A DNA stretch of 64,000 nucleotides, from the NCBI GenBank assembly GCA_028710895.1, contig JAQTTH010000002.1, forward strand, positions 385,605 through 449,604, read 5' to 3'. The notes beneath the pieces are model-generated. The model saw only the letters and a program-made list of their open reading frames with translations. It had not been told where the DNA came from and searched no databases. Positions within the stretch are counted from its first letter, which is position 1. Each line of letters starts with the position of its first letter. Below, piece after piece: positions 9,990-20,638 of this stretch. Both the position numbers and the translations under genes were made by a program. Source of the stretch: Paludibacter sp. Lineage in GTDB: Bacteria > Bacteroidota > Bacteroidia > Bacteroidales > Paludibacteraceae.

Positions 9990-10020
9990 TTTTATTTTTC
10001 CATTTCTTTGTAAAATAAAT
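9990..10020 (+). promoter_or_regulatory. Weak candidate Bacteroidetes promoter for the GH2 gene
   Basis: The 8-mer TTTCTTTG (10013-10020) matches the Bacteroidetes -7 consensus TAnnTTTG except at one base. A TTTT that is one base off TTTG sits 19 bases upstream (9990-9993), the expected spacing for a -33 box. The GH2 start is 61 bp downstream. In this AT-rich stretch a chance match is quite possible. Confidence 0.28.
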
Positions 10021-10081
10021 ACTCAGGTTGAACTTGCAAATAGACTAAATAATAAATCTAAAAATCGTAAATATTGAAAGA

Positions 10082-13048
10082 ATGATGAAAAACGCAATTC
10101 CGAACTTACAAAAACTAATTATTTTATTACTGATCACCTTATTCTCACAAATTTCATTTGCCCAAATAGTTGTTCAACCGTTGGATGACTCCAATCAACA
10201 GATTGAATGGAAAATCAAACCGCAGTCTGATGTTGCGTCAGATAGCGTAAATATACTTCAACCCGGATATAATACCGGTAGCTGGGTTCGTGCGGTCGTG
10301 CCCGGAACTGTTTTTAGTTCTTACGTAAGCGCAGGCTTGGAAAAAGATCCAAACTTTGGCGATAATATTTATAAAGTAGATAAAACAAAATACGACCGGA
10401 GTTTCTGGTACAGAACGGAATTTGTTGTTTCAGAAAGCTTTACAAAAGAAAAGATATGGTTGAATTTCAAAGGAGTAAACCGCAAAGCGGAAGTTTACCT
10501 GAATGGAATCAATATCGGACTTTTGAATGGATTTATGGACAAGGGAAAGTTCGATATTACCAAAATTGTACGTAAACAAGGAAAAAACGTGTTGGCTTTA
10601 CTGGTTTCAATCCCTGAAGCTCCACTTGCCAACTATGGTAGCCCGACTTATATTTCCAGCGCCAGTTGGGATTGGATGCCCTATGTGCCGGGTTTAAACT
10701 CAGGTATTACCGACAAAGTTTTTTTGAGTAATACCGGAGCGATGGTTATCGAAAACCCATGGATCAGAACACTGTTGCCAAGCAATGCAAGAGTGGATTT
10801 GTCGGTATCCGTTGGAGTGCGCAATGCTTCTTCCACGTATCAACAAGCAGAATTGACAGGAGCAATTCAACCCGGAAACATTATTTTTACCAAGAAAGTA
10901 GGCGTAGAACCTAATCGTGCTACGGAAGTAAAGTTCGACAAGCGCCAGTTTGAACAATTAGTGATTGATAATCCAAAACTTTGGTGGCCAAACGGATATG
11001 GCGAACAAAACTTGTATACGTGCGACTTCCAGGTAAAATTAGGAGATAAAGTGTCGGATTCTAAAAAAATCACTTTTGGAGTAAAACAATGTAGCTATGA
11101 TTCCATTGGCGGAGTTTTGCATGTGTCAATTAATGGTACACGGGTTTTTATAAAAGGTGGAAACTGGGGAATGTCCGAATATCTTTTGCGTTGCCACGGA
11201 AAAGAATACGACACCAAGGTTCGCCTACATAAAGAGATGAATTTCAATATGATTCGTAACTGGCTAGGGTCGACAACCGATGAGGAATTTTACGATGCCT
11301 GCGATAAATACGGTATGATGGTTTGGGACGATTTCTGGTTGAACGCCAATCCGAATTTGCCATCTGATGTCCATTGTTTCAACGCAAATGCCATTGAAAA
11401 GATCCAACGTTTCAGAAACCATCCGTCTATTGCCGTTTGGTGCGGAAATAATGAGGGTTGGCCGGAACCTCCGCTGAACCACTGGTTACACGAAAATATA
11501 GCTACTTACGATGCCGGCGACAGATATTATCAAGAAAACTCTCATGAAGGAAACTTATCTGGAAGCGGACTTTGGGGCAATCACGATCCCCGCTGGTATT
11601 TTACCGCTTATCCTACCAGTATGGGTGGTACACCGGGTTGGGGATTGAGAACTGAAACCGGAACAGCAGTATTTCCAAACTTCGAAAGTTTGAAGAAATT
11701 TATGCCCGAAGATAAATTATGGCCCAGAAACGAAATGTGGAACCAACACTTTTTCGGACAGTTGGCATTTAATGCTACCCCGGATGTTTATGATGCCAGT
11801 ATTCTGGAACGTTACGGAAAACCGGCTGGTATTGAGGATTATTGCCGCAAAGCCCAGTTGTTGAATATTGAGACCAACAAAGCGATGTACGAAGGTTGGA
11901 CCGACCACATGTGGGAAGATGCATCCGGCATTATGACCTGGATGAGCCAATCGGCCTATCCATCCATGGTTTGGCAAACGTATGATTATTATTACGATTT
12001 GACAGGTGCATTTTGGGGTGCCCGAAAAGCTTGTGAACCAATTCATATCCAATGGAATCCGGTAAATAATGCGATAAAAGTGATAAATACAACTTCTAGA
12101 AATGTGGATGATCTGGTAGCAGAAGTTTCAGTTTACAACACGGATGGAAAAGAAGTGAAATCACTTCACGAATCAAAAGCAATCAGCTCACATTCAAATA
12201 CAGCAACTCGTGCTTTCACCATTGGATTTAATAAGGATCTCCGAAATCTGGCTTTAAATAAACCTGCTTTTGCATCATCCACTGAGGCTGGCCATCCGGC
12301 TGCTGTTACTGACGAAAACGGAGGTTCCCGTTGGGCAAGTAAATCTTCGAATAATGAATGGATTTACATTGATTTGGGAAAAGAAGAAACCGTTAACGGA
12401 GTTGGCCTGAATTGGGAAGAGGCTTACGCAAAATCGTATAAAATTCAGGTGTCGACAGATGCTAAATCGTGGGAAGATGTTTATTCAAACACAGAAGGTT
12501 TGGAAGGACTGAAACATATTGATTTTGACGATGTAACTGCCCGTTATGTACGCATGTTGGGGCAGGAGAGAGGCTCGTGGTGGGGATATTCGTTGTGGAA
12601 TTTCGAAGTGTATGGTGGCAGCAATCAAAACTTAGAGTTAACTCCTGTACATCTTATTAAGTTGAAGCTGAAAGATAAAACAGGACAGGTGGTTAGTGAA
12701 AATTTATATTGGAGAGGTACTAAGAGAAAGGATTTTACAGCGCTGAATAGCTTGGCGAAAGTGAATTTGAAAACAACCACGGAAGTGATTAAGCGTGACG
12801 GAAAATGTTTTGTCAATGCAAAAATTACGAACCCAACCAATTCGCCTGCTGTTGCTTTTGCAGTTTGGGTGCAGGCATTGAATTCGAAAACCGGAGAGCG
12901 TATTCTTCCTGCTGTTATGAGCGATAATTATTTTACACTATTGAAAGGTGAAACAAAGGAAATTCAAATTGAGTTTGACGAGCAGCTCTTGAAAAAGGGT
13001 GAAACTCCTTTACTTTCAGTAGAACCGTATAATAATTTTAAGAAATAA
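10082..13048 (+). CDS. GH2 glycosidase (beta-mannosidase/exo-glucosaminidase type) with F5/8C domain
   Basis: A 988-residue exported enzyme; a signal peptide ends near FAQ-28. The layout is GH2 sugar-binding sandwich (about 40-220, with SASWDWMPYVPG), immunoglobulin-like domain, and TIM barrel. The probable acid/base is E458 in the VWCGNNEGW motif, and a likely nucleophile is E604 in MYEGW; the following ASGIMTWMSQSAYPSMVWQ stretch is typical of the exo-glucosaminidase/endo-mannosidase side of GH2. A discoidin-like F5/8C (CBM32-type) domain occupies about residues 720-850, starting ALNKPAFASS and inserted before the final sandwich. The product probably acts on a beta-mannoside or beta-hexosaminide in the periplasm. 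It starts the glycosidase run and is followed by GH36. Substrate assignment within GH2 is uncertain. Confidence 0.9.
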   Translation: MMKNAIPNLQKLIILLLITLFSQISFAQIVVQPLDDSNQQIEWKIKPQSDVASDSVNILQPGYNTGSWVRAVVPGTVFSSYVSAGLEKDPNFGDNIYKVDKTKYDRSFWYRTEFVVSESFTKEKIWLNFKGVNRKAEVYLNGINIGLLNGFMDKGKFDITKIVRKQGKNVLALLVSIPEAPLANYGSPTYISSASWDWMPYVPGLNSGITDKVFLSNTGAMVIENPWIRTLLPSNARVDLSVSVGVRNASSTYQQAELTGAIQPGNIIFTKKVGVEPNRATEVKFDKRQFEQLVIDNPKLWWPNGYGEQNLYTCDFQVKLGDKVSDSKKITFGVKQCSYDSIGGVLHVSINGTRVFIKGGNWGMSEYLLRCHGKEYDTKVRLHKEMNFNMIRNWLGSTTDEEFYDACDKYGMMVWDDFWLNANPNLPSDVHCFNANAIEKIQRFRNHPSIAVWCGNNEGWPEPPLNHWLHENIATYDAGDRYYQENSHEGNLSGSGLWGNHDPRWYFTAYPTSMGGTPGWGLRTETGTAVFPNFESLKKFMPEDKLWPRNEMWNQHFFGQLAFNATPDVYDASILERYGKPAGIEDYCRKAQLLNIETNKAMYEGWTDHMWEDASGIMTWMSQSAYPSMVWQTYDYYYDLTGAFWGARKACEPIHIQWNPVNNAIKVINTTSRNVDDLVAEVSVYNTDGKEVKSLHESKAISSHSNTATRAFTIGFNKDLRNLALNKPAFASSTEAGHPAAVTDENGGSRWASKSSNNEWIYIDLGKEETVNGVGLNWEEAYAKSYKIQVSTDAKSWEDVYSNTEGLEGLKHIDFDDVTARYVRMLGQERGSWWGYSLWNFEVYGGSNQNLELTPVHLIKLKLKDKTGQVVSENLYWRGTKRKDFTALNSLAKVNLKTTTEVIKRDGKCFVNAKITNPTNSPAVAFAVWVQALNSKTGERILPAVMSDNYFTLLKGETKEIQIEFDEQLLKKGETPLLSVEPYNNFKK

Positions 13049-13131
13049 GCTTTGTCGGATAATTTGGAATATATATTTAATAAGGAAATAATAATGTGCT
13101 GAAAAACACATAAAACTCAATTTGTAAAATC

Positions 13132-15318
13132 ATGTTTACATTCAAACGAATTCTTTTATTTGCGCTATTTCTGTCTACTTCTTTTGCGTTTATACATGCT
13201 GCGGAAGATATAACTATTGTTGTTTCAACAGCCGACAACTCGTTGGTATTTAAAGTGGATAAAGATAAAAAGTTGCGTCAGTCGTATTATGGCAATACGC
13301 TTAAAAATGAAGATCTGAAAGAAATTCAAAGCGGAACCATTGATGCGTATCCAACATTTGGTACTTCATACCTGAATGAAGCTGCCTTGCGGGTGGTTCA
13401 TGCCGACGGAAATACGTCTACCGAACTCGTGTATGATAGTTATTCGACGCGTAAAATTTCGGATGATGTTGAACAGACAGAGATTGTTCTGAAGGATGCT
13501 TATTTTCCATTGGTTGTCAAACTGAATTTTAAAGCTTTTCTTAAAGAAAATGTAATTGAACAATGGACTGAGATTTCGCATACCGAGAAAAAAGCGGTGA
13601 CTTTGTACAATTTTGCTTCGTCGCAACTGACTTTCAATCAACAGAATTATTATTTGACACAGTTTTATGGAAACTGGGCCGAAGAAATGAAAATGGAAGA
13701 AGTGAAGCTTACCCGTGGACTAAAAGTGATTGATTCAAAGCTTGGTGTGAGAGCTACAGGCTATGCGCATCCTTGCTTTTTGTTGTCGTTGAATGATAAG
13801 GTTCAGGAAGATGCGGGTAATGTGATTGGCGGTACGTTAGCTTGGTCCGGCAGTTGGAATATGACTTTTGAAGTAGATCAACTAGAAAATTTACATGTTA
13901 TTTCAGGCATCAATCCCTATGCTTCGCAATACAGTTTAAAACCTAAAACGGTTTTTAAAACTCCTTCGTTCCTGTATACTTTTTCCAGTAAAGGTTCGGG
14001 TGCTGTTTCCCGTAATTTTCATAGTTGGGCTAAGCAATACGGTATTTACAGAGGAGATAGAACCCGTACAACGTTGCTGAATAACTGGGAAGCTACTTAT
14101 TTTAATTTTAACGAAAATGTTCTGACAGGTATAATAAAAGATGCAGCCGACATGGGTTTCGAACTTTTTTTGCTGGATGATGGTTGGTTTGGTGAAAAAT
14201 ATCCACGAGACGACGATAAAGCGGGACTGGGTGATTGGATGGTTAACAGGAAAAAATTGCCAAACGGCTTAGGTTATCTGGTAAACGAGTCTTCAAAGAA
14301 CAAAATAAAATTTGGAATCTGGCTCGAACCCGAAATGGTAAACCCAAAGAGTGAACTTTACGAAAAGCATCCTGATTGGGTGATTACACAGCCTAACCGA
14401 CCACTCGATTTGGTTCGTAATCAATTGATTCTTGATTTGTCGAACCCCAAAGTGCAGGAACACGTTTATTCGGTTATTGACAAAACGCTGACAGACAATC
14501 CCGGAATTGCTTATATCAAATGGGATTGCAACCGCATTATTACAAATTCAGGGTCGTTTTATGAATCGCCAGAAACTCAATCGCACCTATGGATTGATTA
14601 TGTAAACGGATTGTACAGTGTGATGAAACGTGTGCGTGAAAAATACAAAGATGTAAGCATGATGCTTTGTTCGGGTGGTGGCGGCCGTATTGAATATGGA
14701 AGTTTGCCTTATTTCGACGAATTTTGGATAAGCGATAATACCGATGCACTCGACCGGATTTATATTCAATGGGGAACCACTTATTTTTTTCCGGCTATGG
14801 CGTTGGCAAGTCATGTTTCTGTTACTCCAAATCACATTACGGGACGCACCACTCCGCTGAAATTCCGTTTTGATGTGGCTATGTCGGCAAAACTGGGCAT
14901 GGATTTACAACCTAAAGATATGAGTGCTGAAGACAAGGAATTCTCTAAAAAAGCAATTCAGGAATATTATAAAATCCGCGGTGTCGTTCAGTTTGGAGAT
15001 ATGTATCGGTTGCTATCACCTTACACAAGTACCAGGACGGCACTTATGTACGTAACAGAGAATAAAAAAGAAGCCGTTGTATTCTCGTACCTGTTGAAAA
15101 AGACAATAAGCGGCAATACACAACCCCTTATACTCAAGGGACTTGACTCGGAGAAGATGTACACATTGACAGAGATTGATAAAGATCCGAAATCATATTC
15201 ATGGTTTTCGCCGCTCGAAGGCAAAACATTTTCCGGTGAATTTTTAATGAAATACGGTATTCGCTTTACACTATATAATGAATACGACAGTAAAATTATA
15301 AAACTGACAGCAAATTAA
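13132..15318 (+). CDS. GH36 alpha-galactosidase
   Basis: A 728-residue secreted alpha-galactosidase with a signal peptide (FALFLSTSFAFIHA). An N-terminal beta-supersandwich precedes the clan GH-D TIM barrel. Catalytic motifs are clear: the nucleophile D465 in IKWDCNR and the acid/base D535 in ISDNTDALDR, separated by the 70 residues typical of the family; substrate-binding LLDDGWFG and WLEPEMVNP are also present. It removes terminal alpha-galactose from oligosaccharides, probably in the periplasm. It lies 83 bp after GH2 and ends in a strong terminator hairpin. A paralogue of nearly equal length is encoded at 20730, on the far side of the hybrid sensor gene. Confidence 0.94.
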   Translation: MFTFKRILLFALFLSTSFAFIHAAEDITIVVSTADNSLVFKVDKDKKLRQSYYGNTLKNEDLKEIQSGTIDAYPTFGTSYLNEAALRVVHADGNTSTELVYDSYSTRKISDDVEQTEIVLKDAYFPLVVKLNFKAFLKENVIEQWTEISHTEKKAVTLYNFASSQLTFNQQNYYLTQFYGNWAEEMKMEEVKLTRGLKVIDSKLGVRATGYAHPCFLLSLNDKVQEDAGNVIGGTLAWSGSWNMTFEVDQLENLHVISGINPYASQYSLKPKTVFKTPSFLYTFSSKGSGAVSRNFHSWAKQYGIYRGDRTRTTLLNNWEATYFNFNENVLTGIIKDAADMGFELFLLDDGWFGEKYPRDDDKAGLGDWMVNRKKLPNGLGYLVNESSKNKIKFGIWLEPEMVNPKSELYEKHPDWVITQPNRPLDLVRNQLILDLSNPKVQEHVYSVIDKTLTDNPGIAYIKWDCNRIITNSGSFYESPETQSHLWIDYVNGLYSVMKRVREKYKDVSMMLCSGGGGRIEYGSLPYFDEFWISDNTDALDRIYIQWGTTYFFPAMALASHVSVTPNHITGRTTPLKFRFDVAMSAKLGMDLQPKDMSAEDKEFSKKAIQEYYKIRGVVQFGDMYRLLSPYTSTRTALMYVTENKKEAVVFSYLLKKTISGNTQPLILKGLDSEKMYTLTEIDKDPKSYSWFSPLEGKTFSGEFLMKYGIRFTLYNEYDSKIIKLTAN

Positions 15319-15324
15319 TCTGAC

Positions 15325-15366
15325 TCCGGCATCCTAACCAACGAATCTAATGGTTACGATGCCGGA
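15325..15366 (+). terminator. Intrinsic terminator after the first GH36 gene
   Basis: The arms TCCGGCATC (15325-15333) and GATGCCGGA (15358-15366) pair perfectly, and an inner TAACCA/TGGTTA pair (15335-15340 with 15351-15356) extends the stem. CTTTT follows. The hairpin starts seven bases after the GH36 stop codon. It also argues against the ATG at 15350 as the start of the next gene, because that codon lies inside the stem. Confidence 0.8.
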
Positions 15367-15394
15367 CTTTTGTTGCATCAAGTTCCTATTACAA

Positions 15395-16438
15395 ATGAAA
15401 ATAGAAAAGAAACAGTTTGGCTTTACCAATTCCGGAGTTGAAGTTCACTTATTCCGGTTGGTTGATGAATCAGGAGCTTATATTGAGCTTACAAACTACG
15501 GTGCCACATGGGTTTCGGCAGTTATTCCAGATAGAAATGGCAATCTTTCTGATGTAATCTTAGGATATGACTCTCTGGCCGGATATTTAGCCGATACAGC
15601 TTATCTGGGAAGCACTGTGGGACGCTTTGCGAATAGAATAGGCAATGCGCGTTTTACACTAAATAGGCGGACATATAAGCTGGATCGTAACGATGGAAAT
15701 AACACCAATCACAGTGGTTTTTCCGGTTTCAATAAAAAAGTATTTGATTATCAGATAGAAAATAATAAGGTTGTTTTCAGCTTATTCAGTCCCGATGGGG
15801 AAGGCGGTTTCCCCGGTAACTTAAGATTAAATGTAACTTATTCATTTTCTGAGGATTTGACTGTTACGATTCATTATTCAGCCGAATCAGATCAGGATAC
15901 TTACCTGAATCTGACGAATCATGCTTATTTTAATTTGTACAGTTCCGGAAATATTCTTGAACATTCGTTGTATATTCCTTCCACTGAAATGTTGGTGACA
16001 GATGAATTCTTCATTCCAACAGGTGAATTTACCAACGTAGATAATACTCCTTTTGATTTTTCAAAACCAAAGCAAATTGGGAGGGATATATTCCAAAACA
16101 ATCTGCAATTAATCAATAACAAAGGTTATAATCATTGCTATGTCTTGGATAATCCTGATGCCGAATGCAAGCACGCAGCAGTTTTATATGAACCAAAAAC
16201 ATGCCGGCAGTTGGAAGTTTTTACCACAAAACCGGCTTTGTTGATCTATTCTGCCGGATTCCTGAATTCTGTAGAAGCAGGAAAAACCGGACATTGTTAT
16301 TCTCCCTATGCAGGCTTTTGCCTCGAAACCCAGTTCTTCCCAGATTCTCCGAATCAACCCAGTTTTCCTGATTGTGTACTCCGAAAGGGTGAGGTTTATG
16401 AACACCGAACGGAATATAAATTTTCCGTTCGTCTATAA
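15395..16438 (+). CDS. galM: Aldose 1-epimerase (galactose mutarotase)
   Basis: A 347-residue cytoplasmic mutarotase that interconverts alpha and beta anomers of galactose or related aldoses, feeding sugar from the alpha-galactosidases into catabolism. The ATG at 15395 is chosen because the earlier in-frame ATG at 15350 lies within a terminator hairpin and adds an atypical N-terminus. GalM motifs are visible: GRFANRIGNARF, NNTNHSGFSGFNKKVFDY, the catalytic histidine H176 in LTNHAYFNL, and the catalytic glutamate E311 in CLETQFFPDSPN. There is no signal peptide. It converges on the hybrid sensor gene with only 12 bp between the two stops. Confidence 0.92.
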   Translation: MKIEKKQFGFTNSGVEVHLFRLVDESGAYIELTNYGATWVSAVIPDRNGNLSDVILGYDSLAGYLADTAYLGSTVGRFANRIGNARFTLNRRTYKLDRNDGNNTNHSGFSGFNKKVFDYQIENNKVVFSLFSPDGEGGFPGNLRLNVTYSFSEDLTVTIHYSAESDQDTYLNLTNHAYFNLYSSGNILEHSLYIPSTEMLVTDEFFIPTGEFTNVDNTPFDFSKPKQIGRDIFQNNLQLINNKGYNHCYVLDNPDAECKHAAVLYEPKTCRQLEVFTTKPALLIYSAGFLNSVEAGKTGHCYSPYAGFCLETQFFPDSPNQPSFPDCVLRKGEVYEHRTEYKFSVRL

Positions 16439-16450
16439 TTAATTTGAATA

Positions 16451-19400
16451 CTATTCTTTGTTCGAACTTTGCCTTGAAAACTCTTTCGGAGTCATTCCGA
16501 ATTGTTTCTGGAACAGTTTTATGAAATAAGATGATGAGTTGATTCCCACCAGGTAACAAACTTCGCCCACACGGTATTTACCTTCCTGTATTATCTCGGC
16601 CGCTTTCTTGAGGCGGATTACACGGATAAAGTCAGTAGGGGTAAGGTCGGAAAGTGCCGTAATTTTCCTGTGCAGGCTCGAACGACTCATATAAGTGAGT
16701 TCCGAAAGTTTCTCAACATTGAAGTTGACATCGGTTATGTTCTCATTGATCGTTTCAACAATTTTTTCCAGAAATTCCTCATCGGCTTTATTCATTCCAA
16801 TTTGCTGAATTGGCAAGAACGGTTTTTGCATAAACGCCTCACGTTCACGCATACGGTTGCTTATCAGTGTGTTCAGTTGGGTAAGCAAATGTCCAAAAGA
16901 AAACGGTTTTTCGATATAAGCATCTGCGCCGAGTGTCAGTCCCTGAATTTTACTTTCAAGGTCATTTTTGGCCGTTAGCAAAACAATTGGAATATGGCTG
17001 TATTCAACGTTGTTCTTAACTTTTGAGCAGAACTCATAGCCATCCATTTCGGGCATCATTACGTCGCTTACAATAATGTCAACATTCTTTTCCTGAAGTA
17101 TTTTTAATCCCTCAACACCGTTTGTGGCCTTCTCCACCACAAAACTGGACCGCAGTTTGTCTGCAATGAAGGCTAACATTTCCACATTGTCTTCCAGAAT
17201 CAGTAGTGTTGGAATATTTCCTTTTTCAGTATGCAATTCGGCATTTTCTACAATGTAATTTTCAGTTGCAGGTTCATTTTCATTCACCCAAGCCTGCATT
17301 TCCTGAGTAAGCGGCAACTCAAGCACAAAACAATTCATGTCTGTAACCGTCGTGTCAAGATACAGGAATCCGTTGTGAAGTTGCGCTATGGAACGTGCCA
17401 ACGAGAGACCGATTCCGGTACTTGCAGCTACATTCCGGTTTTTATCCAACTGGTAGAATGGATCAAAAATCTTTTCGCTTTCTTCTTTCGGAATGAGTTC
17501 ACCATCGTTGCTTATCCTGATGGAGAAAAACTGATTTTGCAGCACTGAAAGTTCTATAATTATACATTCATTCGAATACTTCATAGCATTGACAAACAGG
17601 TTGTTGAGGATCTTTATCAATCCATCTTTATCAACCGGTGCCTCAATGATTTCATTGGGTATTTTAAATTGTATCTTTTTCTTTCTCTGCTCAGACATCA
17701 ATTCGAACCTGGAGTTCATTTCTTCCAGAATTTGATTAATATTTGACTGTTTTAGCTTGAGCATGAACTTGTTATTGTCAATTTTCCTGAAATCAAGCAA
17801 TTGGTTAATCAGCAACAACAAATGATTCGTATTTTCCTCCATGATATGGAGGTTTTTCCTGATATCCTTGTCTTCAATGTTCATTTCTTTCAGGGATTCC
17901 AACGGGCCGTTAATCAGCGTCAGTGGTGTGCGTATTTCATGGGCAATGTCAGTAAAGAATTCGACTTTGGCGCTGTAAAGTTCTTTTTCTTTCTCAGTTT
18001 CAAACAATTTTTGTTTTTCCAGGTTATTTCGTTCGTGCTTTTGGTTATTCCAGCGCAAGAAATAGTAAAGTGACAATACAATCAGGATAAAATAAATGAA
18101 TAAGGCCGATTTCGACTGCCACCATGGAGGCAGAATTACAATTTCAAGTTTAGTTTCTTTATCATTCCAGAGTCCGTCGTTATTAGCTCCTTTCACAATG
18201 AATGTGTAATTTCCCGGAGGTAGTTTTGAATATGAAACGCTGTGATTTTCAGTAGTATATGTCCATTCTTTATCCAGATTTTCCATTTTGTAAGCGTATC
18301 TGTTCGACCGTGGAGCGGTGAAACTTAATGCCACAAAGTCAAAACTGACATTGGATTGGGTATAACTCAGTGTAATTTTATTTGTATGGATTATGCTTTT
18401 CTGAAGCGGTGAATTGTCTCCGCCAATAATTGGTTCTTTATTGTAAATACTTAGTTTTGTAATATAAACCGGAGGTATATATTTATTCTCTTTAAACTGG
18501 TATGGATCAAATGCAATAAGTCCATCGTAACTGCCAAAATACAGTTTTCCTGATTTGGTTGCAAGTGCCGATTTGTAATTAAACTGATTGCCAAGCAATC
18601 CATCGTTTTGTGTGAATACACGAATATCTTTAGTGTTGGGATTAAACCGAACTAATCCTTTGTTTGTGCCGAACCAAAGGTTCTTATACTTGTCTTCAAG
18701 TATTTTATAGGCCACATCATCCGGAAGCCCATCGGCAATGGAGAAGGTCGTGAAGTTTTCTTTGTCTTTGTTATATCTGCAAATGCCACCTCTGTCGGTC
18801 GAGAACCAGACAGCACCATCGGTCGTTTCGGAAATGCTGCTTACCGAGTTCGAACTCAAACTGTATGGGTCATTTGTTCTTAATGTAAAGTGCTTAATTG
18901 CTTTTGTGTTTGGATCGAACCTGAAAACCCCGTTGCCCATTGTTGCCACCCAGATATTTCCTTCTGAATCTTCCAGAATATCGTACACATAAAGCCACCC
19001 TAATTTTTTTACACGTTCAAACTTTAGGTTATTATTGTCGCATACAAATACGCCCCAGCCATTCCCCAGCCATATTTTCCCATACCTGTCTTCGCAAAGT
19101 GCGTACGGACTGGCTTCGACAAGGCCCAACTGTGTGCCCGAAAGATGCGATTTGTTATAGTCAGGCAAGTGAACGATATCAATTCCATTTTTGAAATAAC
19201 CAACCAATGCTTTGTCTTTTTGCAAAAGTATGGACAGAATTTTCATGTTATATGTAGGGTTTCCAAGACTTTTAGAGTGCTGGATGAACGATTTTGTTGC
19301 CGGGTTTAATATATTCAAACCACCATCTTCCGTTCCAACCCATATATTTCCGTTTTCACCCTCTTTTAAAGCGCTGATTCTTTTGCTGCTAATAGTTCCG

Positions 19401-20455
19401 GCTTCCAACGTTGGAGTGTATTTTTCAAAATTCATTCCCTGGTTTGGCAAATAAGAAACTCCACCAAAATAACTGCTGATCCAGATTCCTCCTTCCTTGT
19501 CTTCGTAAATTTTCTCAACCACATTATCAGCCAACGAATGCGGATTGGCAATAACCTCATGAATATGAGACACAGTTTTGTGTTTTTCGTCAACCACAAA
19601 TAAACCAAACTGAGTGCCTACCCACAATTTTTCGTCAATAAACTGTACATTGCGAATTATTTTATAGTTTACTTCCGGAGCGTCAACCTCGGTTAGTGTG
19701 TTTTTACGCTTGTGTAGTTTTAGCAATTTTTCTTCGTGAATACCAATTACCAGCTCTTCGCCGTAGTCGCACATGGTATAAATATTTTTGCCTTTCAGGC
19801 TGCTGCCATTGGCATTCCCGAGATATTGGGTGAATGTTCTCCTCGACTTATTATAATGATATACGCCACCGCCGTTTGTTCCAATCCAGATGGTTCCGTT
19901 TTGCTCAATGCACATGCATTCCGGATTTCCCTGGTCGGGGACTAAATTACTGCCCAGATTAAAATGCTCAAGCCTTTTTTCGGCTAAATGATATAAAAAC
20001 AAGCCCTGGTTGGGGATAACAATCCATACATTATTATCCAGATCTGCACGGATTTCCGAAACCCAATCGTTTATTTGAATTCCATCTTTTGTTTTCAAAT
20101 TCAGGAAACTAAATTTTTCAGTAATGGGGTCGAAAATAAAAATTCCCTTGTCGGTTCCAACCCACAGTTGTTTGTTCGCATCTTCGAATAAAGCATCAAT
20201 GTTGTTATTTGATTTTTTTTGAATGGGGTCGGTTACATCAAACACCTTGATAGAAATTCCATCGTACCGGTTTAGTTTGTTGCGGGAGCCAAACCACATG
20301 AATCCCCAACTATCCTGAACAATAGATTTGACATTGTTTTGCGATAATCCGTTTTCTCCATTAATACGTGTGAAATAATAATCCAGGGAGTTGGATCTGG
20401 ACGGAGAATAAAGAAAGAAAAGTAACAATGGTAGCAGAATAGCTTTGGTTTTCAT
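16451..20455 (-). CDS. Hybrid two-component system sensor-regulator (HTCS)
   Basis: A 1334-residue one-protein two-component system that senses oligosaccharide in the periplasm and activates the surrounding locus. In order: signal peptide; two seven-bladed regulator propellers (about 25-690, with repeats such as IWIGTNGGGVYHYN and NIWVGTEDGGLNI); a Y_Y_Y domain (about 705-775); one membrane helix (784-802); a HisKA domain with phospho-acceptor H839 in AHEIRTPLT; a HATPase domain; a receiver with phospho-acceptor D1131 in VSDVMMPEMDG; and a C-terminal AraC-type DNA-binding domain ending GMTPKEFS. All key residues are intact. It is transcribed divergently from the second GH36 gene and converges on galM, so it is the likely activator of locus 1. 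The ligand is unknown. Confidence 0.96.
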   Translation of the reverse strand: MKTKAILLPLLLFFLYSPSRSNSLDYYFTRINGENGLSQNNVKSIVQDSWGFMWFGSRNKLNRYDGISIKVFDVTDPIQKKSNNNIDALFEDANKQLWVGTDKGIFIFDPITEKFSFLNLKTKDGIQINDWVSEIRADLDNNVWIVIPNQGLFLYHLAEKRLEHFNLGSNLVPDQGNPECMCIEQNGTIWIGTNGGGVYHYNKSRRTFTQYLGNANGSSLKGKNIYTMCDYGEELVIGIHEEKLLKLHKRKNTLTEVDAPEVNYKIIRNVQFIDEKLWVGTQFGLFVVDEKHKTVSHIHEVIANPHSLADNVVEKIYEDKEGGIWISSYFGGVSYLPNQGMNFEKYTPTLEAGTISSKRISALKEGENGNIWVGTEDGGLNILNPATKSFIQHSKSLGNPTYNMKILSILLQKDKALVGYFKNGIDIVHLPDYNKSHLSGTQLGLVEASPYALCEDRYGKIWLGNGWGVFVCDNNNLKFERVKKLGWLYVYDILEDSEGNIWVATMGNGVFRFDPNTKAIKHFTLRTNDPYSLSSNSVSSISETTDGAVWFSTDRGGICRYNKDKENFTTFSIADGLPDDVAYKILEDKYKNLWFGTNKGLVRFNPNTKDIRVFTQNDGLLGNQFNYKSALATKSGKLYFGSYDGLIAFDPYQFKENKYIPPVYITKLSIYNKEPIIGGDNSPLQKSIIHTNKITLSYTQSNVSFDFVALSFTAPRSNRYAYKMENLDKEWTYTTENHSVSYSKLPPGNYTFIVKGANNDGLWNDKETKLEIVILPPWWQSKSALFIYFILIVLSLYYFLRWNNQKHERNNLEKQKLFETEKEKELYSAKVEFFTDIAHEIRTPLTLINGPLESLKEMNIEDKDIRKNLHIMEENTNHLLLLINQLLDFRKIDNNKFMLKLKQSNINQILEEMNSRFELMSEQRKKKIQFKIPNEIIEAPVDKDGLIKILNNLFVNAMKYSNECIIIELSVLQNQFFSIRISNDGELIPKEESEKIFDPFYQLDKNRNVAASTGIGLSLARSIAQLHNGFLYLDTTVTDMNCFVLELPLTQEMQAWVNENEPATENYIVENAELHTEKGNIPTLLILEDNVEMLAFIADKLRSSFVVEKATNGVEGLKILQEKNVDIIVSDVMMPEMDGYEFCSKVKNNVEYSHIPIVLLTAKNDLESKIQGLTLGADAYIEKPFSFGHLLTQLNTLISNRMREREAFMQKPFLPIQQIGMNKADEEFLEKIVETINENITDVNFNVEKLSELTYMSRSSLHRKITALSDLTPTDFIRVIRLKKAAEIIQEGKYRVGEVCYLVGINSSSYFIKLFQKQFGMTPKEFSRQSSNKE

Positions 20456-20630
20456 TGCTTAAATCGGTATAATAATTTCAAAATAGATTCCTGACAAAAA
20501 TAAGCAAAGCTATCGAAACAGCTGTAGCAATTAGTAGCAATATTGTCCTTTCGGTTAAATATATATCAGGAATGAGACGAAATTACTATTTATTAGTGCT
20601 ATCGTAGTCGAATGCGCTGATTAACTTATA

Positions 20631-20638
20631 TATTTTTG
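20631..20638 (+). promoter_or_regulatory. Candidate -7 box upstream of the second GH36 gene
   Basis: TATTTTTG fits the Bacteroidetes -7 consensus TAnnTTTG and lies 91 bp upstream of the second GH36 start, inside the 274-bp divergent interval shared with the sensor gene. No convincing -33 TTTG was found at the expected distance, so the support is limited. Confidence 0.28.
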